Origin: Vanessa cardui
Lineage: Eukaryota; Arthropoda; Insecta; Lepidoptera; Nymphalidae
Length of the DNA: 64,000 nucleotides
Assembly (NCBI RefSeq): GCF_905220365.1
Contig: NC_061152.1
Coordinates: 2,655,001-2,719,000 of the forward strand
Direction of reading: 5' to 3'
Of the stretch, positions 60,401 to 64,000 are shown in pieces (position 1 is the first letter of the stretch; the number at the start of each line of letters is the position of its first letter). The notes beneath the pieces were generated by a model, which saw nothing but the letters and a program-made list of their open reading frames with translations, searched no databases and was not told the DNA's origin. The position numbers and the translations under genes are program-made.

Positions 60401-60898
60401 AACATTACGTCATAATATATTGCTCTCTTTGTCTACGTCATACCGTCCTCTCTAAGTAACAAAGTGTTCATAAAGACGCGTATAATTTATTTGTAGTATT
60501 GTATTGCGTCAACATTACGTCATAATATATTGCTCTCTTTGTCTACGTCATACCGTCCTCTCAAGTAACAAAGCGTTCATAAAGACGCGTATAACGTATT
60601 TGTAGTATTGTATAACGTCAACATGACGTCATAATACATCGCTCTCTTTTTCCCCATCATGCCGTCCTTCTCTAAAGCGACGAAGAGTTCACAAATACGT
60701 ATTTTTCAGGATAAGAAGTGCCTTCGGGAACACGAGCTGATCCACACGGGCGAGAGGCCGCTGTCGTGCGACGTCTGCGGACGTTCGTTCAGACAGAGCG
60801 CGTCACTGTACACGCACAAGAAGCGAATCCATAACATTGTGCCGAAGCAGCGGATTGTTTTGCACACGGACAGCGAGAAGAACGAAATAAATGTTTAA
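45414..60898 (+). CDS. ZAD-C: ZAD and C2H2 zinc-finger protein, 10 exons, 584 aa
   Basis: Plus-strand paralogue, closest to ZAD-B. Exons: 45414-45557, 46526-46663, 48665-49123, 51239-51421, 52259-52365, 52862-52972, 54163-54366, 55373-55484, 59698-59805, 60710-60898. The sum of 1755 nt forms one frame ending in TAA. The ZAD in exons 1-2 has C13/C16 and C61/C64. Exon 3 shares IDCGPDID and the finger-1 block NASSKCESCVEGFKD with ZAD-B. Eleven C2H2 fingers are split over exons 3-10 exactly as in A and B. Exon 7 has no ATG in frame and was found by homology to ZAD-A and ZAD-B exon 7. The classical HTGERP linker precedes finger 11. AATAAA at 60886-60891 overlaps the last codons, implying a very short 3' UTR if it is used. 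Intron 8 (4.2 kb) holds a hAT-like element and Jockey remains; intron 9 holds a minisatellite. Probable nuclear DNA-binding regulator; target unknown. Confidence 0.88.
46010..46242 (-). mobile_element. R3 element, diverged
   Basis: ACCACCCTACCACCAAGTAA end preserved. Confidence 0.6.
46330..46480 (-). mobile_element. CR1-like LINE 3' tail, diverged
   Basis: CAAAATATACTTTATTCAAG and AGAACCGGCAAGAAACTTGG, reverse orientation, ending about 45 bases before ZAD-C exon 2. A similar diverged tail lies near 31480-31610. Confidence 0.55.
46885..47162 (-). mobile_element. R3 element
   Basis: Nearly full length, in ZAD-C intron 2. Confidence 0.75.
47556..47668 (+). mobile_element. SINE-1, 3' part only
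   Basis: Starts at CCAACCCGCATTGG and has the TTACTTTACTT tail. Confidence 0.8.
47857..48280 (+). mobile_element. MITE-B
   Basis: Both ends present, in ZAD-C intron 2. Confidence 0.82.
50154..50848. mobile_element. MITE-C, about 695 bp with roughly 85-bp inverted ends
   Basis: CTATAGTCTGTTCGCGTTAA at the left and its complement at the right. Both ends extend through GTTGTCATTGTTTACCGG to the TTGACCAATCAAATCTTTT block. No coding capacity. In ZAD-C intron 3. Confidence 0.85.
51520..51660 (+). mobile_element. MITE-A, left part
   Basis: CTATAGTACGATACAACTCA and 130 bases of the family sequence. Confidence 0.7.
51966..52195 (-). mobile_element. 3' tail of the Daphne-like LINE
   Basis: Same tail including the GCCAGGAGGCGATCG block shared with 2555-2580. 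It ends about 60 bases before ZAD-C exon 5. Confidence 0.75.
52594..52842 (-). mobile_element. SINE-1, diverged
   Basis: Recognisable throughout with small deletions. Ends about 20 bases from the ZAD-C exon 6 acceptor. Confidence 0.8.
52985..53473. mobile_element. CAGGGCCGTATTTAG-ended DNA transposon remnant
   Basis: Inverted relative to 26945. Holds an RTE-like tail (53065-53220). Begins about 15 bases after the ZAD-C exon 6 donor. Confidence 0.6.
53803..54118 (-). mobile_element. MITE-A, nearly full length
   Basis: Inverted relative to 5759. Ends in GCCGATGG about 45 bases before ZAD-C exon 7. Confidence 0.78.
54794..54966 (+). mobile_element. SINE-1, 3' truncated at an R3 element
   Basis: Breaks after ATTCTGCCACAT, where the R3 copy starts. 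Confidence 0.8.
54968..55256 (+). mobile_element. R3 element inserted in a SINE-1
   Basis: Full length, about 115 bases upstream of ZAD-C exon 8. Confidence 0.8.
55592..55896 (+). mobile_element. SINE-1 with target-site duplication
   Basis: Full length. GGGGATTGG occurs on both sides, directly before and after the element. Confidence 0.88.
56183..56400 (+). mobile_element. SINE-2, full length
   Basis: Same plan, directly left of the hAT-like element. Confidence 0.85.
56765..57644. mobile_element. DNA element with GGTGATAGGGGTGACTATT ends
   Basis: The right end, inverted, reads ACAGGGTTATTGGTAA then ACGTATATCCGTTAGGAGGT. The left end is shortened. A related element with a complete ACAGGGTTATTGGTAACTCG end begins at 28889. 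Confidence 0.65.
57690..58745 (+). mobile_element. Jockey-type LINE remnant, frameshifted
   Basis: Two frames carry RT pieces: 57796-58065 (LDIAKAFNSVWHKALLSKL, the palm motif A region) and 58206-58517 (MEYCSQLWAGAPQYQLLPF, thumb and C-terminal region). The GVPQG and FADD region between them is deleted or scrambled. The tail to 58745 matches the fragments at 21925 and 23510. Not coding for a functional product. Confidence 0.85.
59917..60110 (+). mobile_element. SINE-1, diverged and 5' truncated
   Basis: TTCATGTGCTTAATTTGTGT to CTTTCTCCTCGAAGGG, just after ZAD-C exon 9. Confidence 0.65.
60190..60650. repeat. Minisatellite in ZAD-C intron 9, about 90-125-bp unit
   Basis: Five units are marked by CGTCATAATATAT and GCTCTCTTT (near 60197, 60320, 60408, 60527 and 60626), ending about 60 bases before exon 10. 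Confidence 0.8.
60886..60891 (+). promoter_or_regulatory. Poly(A) signal AATAAA overlapping the end of ZAD-C
   Basis: Lies within the last codons before TAA. Usable only if cleavage occurs 10-30 bases later, giving a 3' UTR of a few tens of bases. Confidence 0.5.
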
Positions 60899-60936
60899 TA
60901 TAAACAGTGAATTTGTTTTATTTAATACTAGTACTT

Positions 60937-61193
60937 TACTTGGTGGTAGGGCTCTGTGCAAGCCAGGGTACCACCCACTCATTAGTTATTCTACCGCCAA
61001 ATAACAGTATTCAGTATTGTTGTGTTCCGGTTTGAAGGGTGAGTGAACTGCAACTACAGGCACAAGGGATATATCTTAGTACCCAAGTTTGGCGCATTGA
61101 TGTAAGGAATGGTTAATATTTCTTACAGCGTCATTGTCTATGGGTGATGGTGACCACTTACTATCAGGTGGCCCACATGTTCGTCAGCTTTGT
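60937..61193 (+). mobile_element. R3 element
   Basis: Near full length with the poly(A) end lost, about 40 bases past the ZAD-C stop. Confidence 0.75.
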
Positions 61194-61253
61194 GCAAGCC
61201 TTTTGGGTAGATATAGTACAACACAACCTAGATGTCCATATATTTGAGTAAAA

Positions 61254-61326
61254 AGGTTCGGAACACATTCCACCACGCTGTTCCAATGCGGATTGAATAT
61301 ACATGTGGCAGAATTTCTATGAAATT
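61254..61326 (-). mobile_element. SINE-1 fragment
   Basis: GGTTCGGAACACATTCCACC to GGCAGAATTTCTATGAAATT. Confidence 0.7.
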
Positions 61327-61754
61327 ATACTTGTCTAGTGTTACGAGAGTAACCTTAGCCTCTAATACGGTTAATACGGTCTAATACGGACATTTGATTC
61401 TATATCATAATTTGTATCACATTACTATTGCATATTATTAGTAGAGCAGGGGCTATTGAATTTACCTTATTATATACAATTATTATTGTAATTAATTGAT
61501 CAATAATTTGTAAAACTTAATTAATATTATTTTATATGGCATAGCAGTTAATACAGGCATGTAACACTATTTCTTATTCTAAATATGATTGAGCTGTCAA
61601 TAGAAAACAATTGGACGATAGCGGGCATTGTAACAAAGGATAGAGAGATTGGAGCATCATTGTAAAACGATAATATTATTTTGGCCATCCCGAACTACTG
61701 AGATAACACTAGGTATGAAGCAATCAACAGAACCATATCGGTTATGTTATGGAA

Positions 61755-62046
61755 GAGTCGAGATGGCCCAGCGGTTAGAACGCGTGCATCTTAACCGATG
61801 ATTGCGGATTCAAACCCAGGCAAGCACCGCTGATTCATGTGCTTAATTTGTCTTTATAATTCATCTCGTGCTCAGCGGTGAAGGAAAACATCGTGAGGAA
61901 ACCTGCATGTGACAAATTTCATAGAAATTCTGCCACATGTGTATTCCACCAACCCGCATTGGAACAGCGCGGTGGAATATGTTCCAAACCTTCTCAAAGG
62001 GAGAGGAGGCCTTTAGCCCAGCAATGGGAATTTACAGGCTGTTGTT
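61755..62046 (+). mobile_element. SINE-1 with target-site duplication
   Basis: Full length. ATATCGGTTAT is found on both sides (near 61735 and 62049). Confidence 0.87.
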
Positions 62047-62125
62047 CTATATCGGTTATAACTAACTAACTCTGCCAATAAAATAAACACAAAACAGTTA
62101 TATATATAAATATTTATTATACACA

Positions 62126-62254
62126 TCATAAAGTAAAGCCATTCTCTGGCAAGTACTGCATGATTGGCAATGTGAACTGCTGTGAATCTCCAGCTTGATT
62201 CCCAATCTTCATCTTCTTACAGAGGTATCTCTTGGATTTGATATTTAAATGTAC
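62126..62254 (-). CDS. Terminal coding exon of an unidentified gene (partial)
   Basis: On the minus strand an acceptor (TTTATTACAG) opens a 43-codon phase-0 frame, starting VHLNIKSKRYLCKKMKIGNQ and ending ENGFTL followed by TGA at 62128-62126. AATAAA (plus-strand 62113-62118) follows within about 10 bases of the stop, as expected of a last exon with a short 3' UTR. Codon use and composition look genuine. The family is not recognised. Upstream exons should lie to the right, but I found none with confidence before the window ends. Confidence 0.5.
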   Translation of the reverse strand, partial: VHLNIKSKRYLCKKMKIGNQAGDSQQFTLPIMQYLPENGFTL

Positions 62255-62373
62255 CTGTAATAAACAAAAACCTTTCTTACTACATACAAAGACATGGGCG
62301 CGGTCTCACGTTTCAGGCTGTTGGTTGTCATGTGTGAAACAAAAAAGTAACCCATGTCTTTTGGAGTTCATCA

Positions 62374-62640
62374 ATGATATTCTAATAAACAGATATGTTA
62401 TACCCATACTAAACAACAGAAAAAAGTGTGCCGCGCCGGGGACCGTTTATTTTACATTTCGTTACAAGTAAAAAGGATAGCTTGATAAAAACAATAAGTA
62501 AAAGGGATAACTAGATGTTTTAATTACGCAAAACGTATTACTACGTAATTATGATGTATTATAACGTATTACTACGTAAAACAACTAAAGGCAAACGTCC
62601 CAATTAGGACGTTTTCTAGTCTTCACTTTTTGCGCGTTAA
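62374..62640. repeat. Dispersed 267-bp repeat with hairpin, copy 2
   Basis: Second copy. After TTAA it continues CACGTTCACTGCCACC, which is unlike the flank of copy 1. Confidence 0.75.
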
Positions 62641-62699
62641 CACGTTCACTGCCACCTAAATTTTTCCTATGCTCATAGCGATGCCGCCATACATAATGC

Positions 62700-64000
62700 C
62701 GCGAACACGCTAAGCGTGTCCCCGGCATCGCTAGATAAATTGTATGGACAAGCGTAGCGTGTCCACTGGCACAGGAACAAAAAATGATAATTTTTTTGTT
62801 AAAACGGACTTTGTTAGTTAATATTTCTTGTGTTATGCAATAATTAAGGTGTTTAGAATAATGTTGTCAGTGTTTTATCCTGGAATTATGACAAAAAACC
62901 GCTTTTATGGTAAGTAAACATCATAATGTAATCAGTGGTTGTAAAACTTTTTAATAAATTCCCACATATCATATTTATATTGGTGTCGAATTTGATATAT
63001 ACTTTTTATCGCGTTATGATTTAGTTCGTATTTCAATAAAAAAATTGTTCATGATATATACTGTTACCTGTTATCTACTGTTGTATCCCTGCAAAGGACG
63101 CGGGTCAGTTTGAAAGTAGCAAGGTATAATCAAATAAAATAAAATAGAACTTTCAATACAAATTAAAACAGAGTTTAAATTTCGCTTCATAAAGTGTCCA
63201 TAAAAATCCACCTTCTTTTTTTGTTTTCTCAAATACATACTTATTAATTTCTAAAATCAATTTTTATCTCACTTGTTTCGTTCACTTTCTTATTAGTTGC
63301 TAGAAATGTTCAAAGGTCATAGGATATCGATTCGGTGCACATGTCTTGATATAATAATAAAGAACAATTAAATAAGTAATAATTAATAAACAAATAATTA
63401 AAAAATAATCAAGCTTCTTGTAAGCTAAACTCGTTTTATTGTTTCATTACTTCAATTCTTGTAACACGAATTTGAAGTTGACATGAGTTTACATTTTTAA
63501 GGTAAATCAGCCTTATTTAGTGTTTAATTTTATATATTTGGTGTATGTATGTGGTAGTTAATGATTAATCGAACTAACATATAGGTACTTGTAATACATA
63601 ATCAGTATCAACATAACACAAAGTAAGACAATTTAGTATAAACTTTGTCATTAAATAGGAATGGCAGAATTACGGCTTATATAGTTTTCAACCGACTTCC
63701 AAAAGGAGGAGGTTATCAATTCGATTCAATAACTATAACTACATTATATAATCGTAAATCGACTTTTAAGTAGTCTAATATTTTTCATTTCATTTAACTT
63801 AGGAAGACTCTAAAAAATATGTTGAATACGCAATTATTTTTATTACTTTTTCGTGCATATTAATTTGTTTTAAAATAGTGTTTTGTTTGAAGTCGGTTTT
63901 TCTTTTTGTTAAAATTTTTATTTATACTACAAAGGTGTATAAATTTTTATAATAATAGATATTTGTACAAAAAAAAAAGTAACAAAGTTCCGCAAATTTG
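62700..64000. other. AT-rich sequence at the right end, nothing recognised
   Basis: A fragment at 63730-63930 resembles 40370-40510 (TTTCATTTAACTTAGGAAGACTC type), a low-copy repeat. No convincing exon upstream of 62126-62254 was found. Confidence 0.4.

Noticed and set aside
62637..62760. TTAA plus CACGTTCACTGCCA as a complete piggyBac element
   Set aside because: Only one terminus-like sequence is visible and no transposase frame follows; kept only as a hint in the 267-bp repeat entry.
62862..62912. Short frame MLSVFYPGIMTKN followed by GTAAGT as a possible first exon
   Set aside because: Too short, no partner exon and no homology; chance in AT-rich DNA is likely.

Overview
The window looks like nuclear DNA of a butterfly or moth, most likely a nymphalid butterfly. 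It has small exons bounded by GT/AG, AT-rich introns, and a very high density of short interspersed elements. These include a tRNA-derived SINE that resembles the Metulj family of nymphalids, and LINE tails typical of Lepidoptera. Family names for repeats come from memory and were not searched.

The main content is a cluster of three paralogous ZAD plus C2H2 zinc-finger genes, which I assembled exon by exon. ZAD-A runs on the minus strand (21402 to 1396), ZAD-B on the minus strand (36626 to 22430), and ZAD-C on the plus strand (45414 to 60898). Each has ten coding exons with the same intron phases (0 after exons 1-4, 2 after exons 5-7, 0 after exons 8-9). Each joins into one uninterrupted frame (586, 618 and 584 aa) with a ZAD in exons 1-2, an acidic linker in exon 3 and eleven C2H2 fingers in exons 3-10. 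B and C resemble each other more than A. Between B and C lies an intact three-exon sugar transporter of the Tret1 type (plus strand, 40969-44603, 481 aa).

Two further short coding-like exons could not be assigned: 19271-19422 (minus, inside ZAD-A intron 2) and 62126-62254 (minus, apparently the last exon of a gene lying to the right).

The unusual part is how the zinc-finger genes are being rearranged from inside. Exon 10 of ZAD-A has a second copy on the opposite strand in ZAD-A intron 5 (10854-11039). Exon 8 of ZAD-B has a second copy on the opposite strand in ZAD-B intron 6 (28389-28500), which differs from the original only at synonymous sites and keeps both splice sites. Exon 4 of ZAD-A sits between the arms of an inverted repeat. 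The 3' end of ZAD-A exon 7 together with its 5' splice site has been amplified into an array of about nine further copies in the next intron. The 3' splice region of ZAD-B exon 7 is also tandemly repeated. The antisense exons recall the mod(mdg4) arrangement, where opposite-strand exons are trans-spliced, but they could equally be products of repeat-mediated inverted duplication or of assembly error.

The rest is transposon-derived: about 26 SINE-1 copies, 7 SINE-2 copies, about 18 copies of a 270-bp poly(A)-ended element (R3), a truncated LINE with a long RT frame (2351-4355), Jockey, CR1-like and RTE tails, several MITE families, a hAT-like element with a perfect 8-bp duplication, and minisatellites. 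No rRNA, tRNA gene or CRISPR array was seen.
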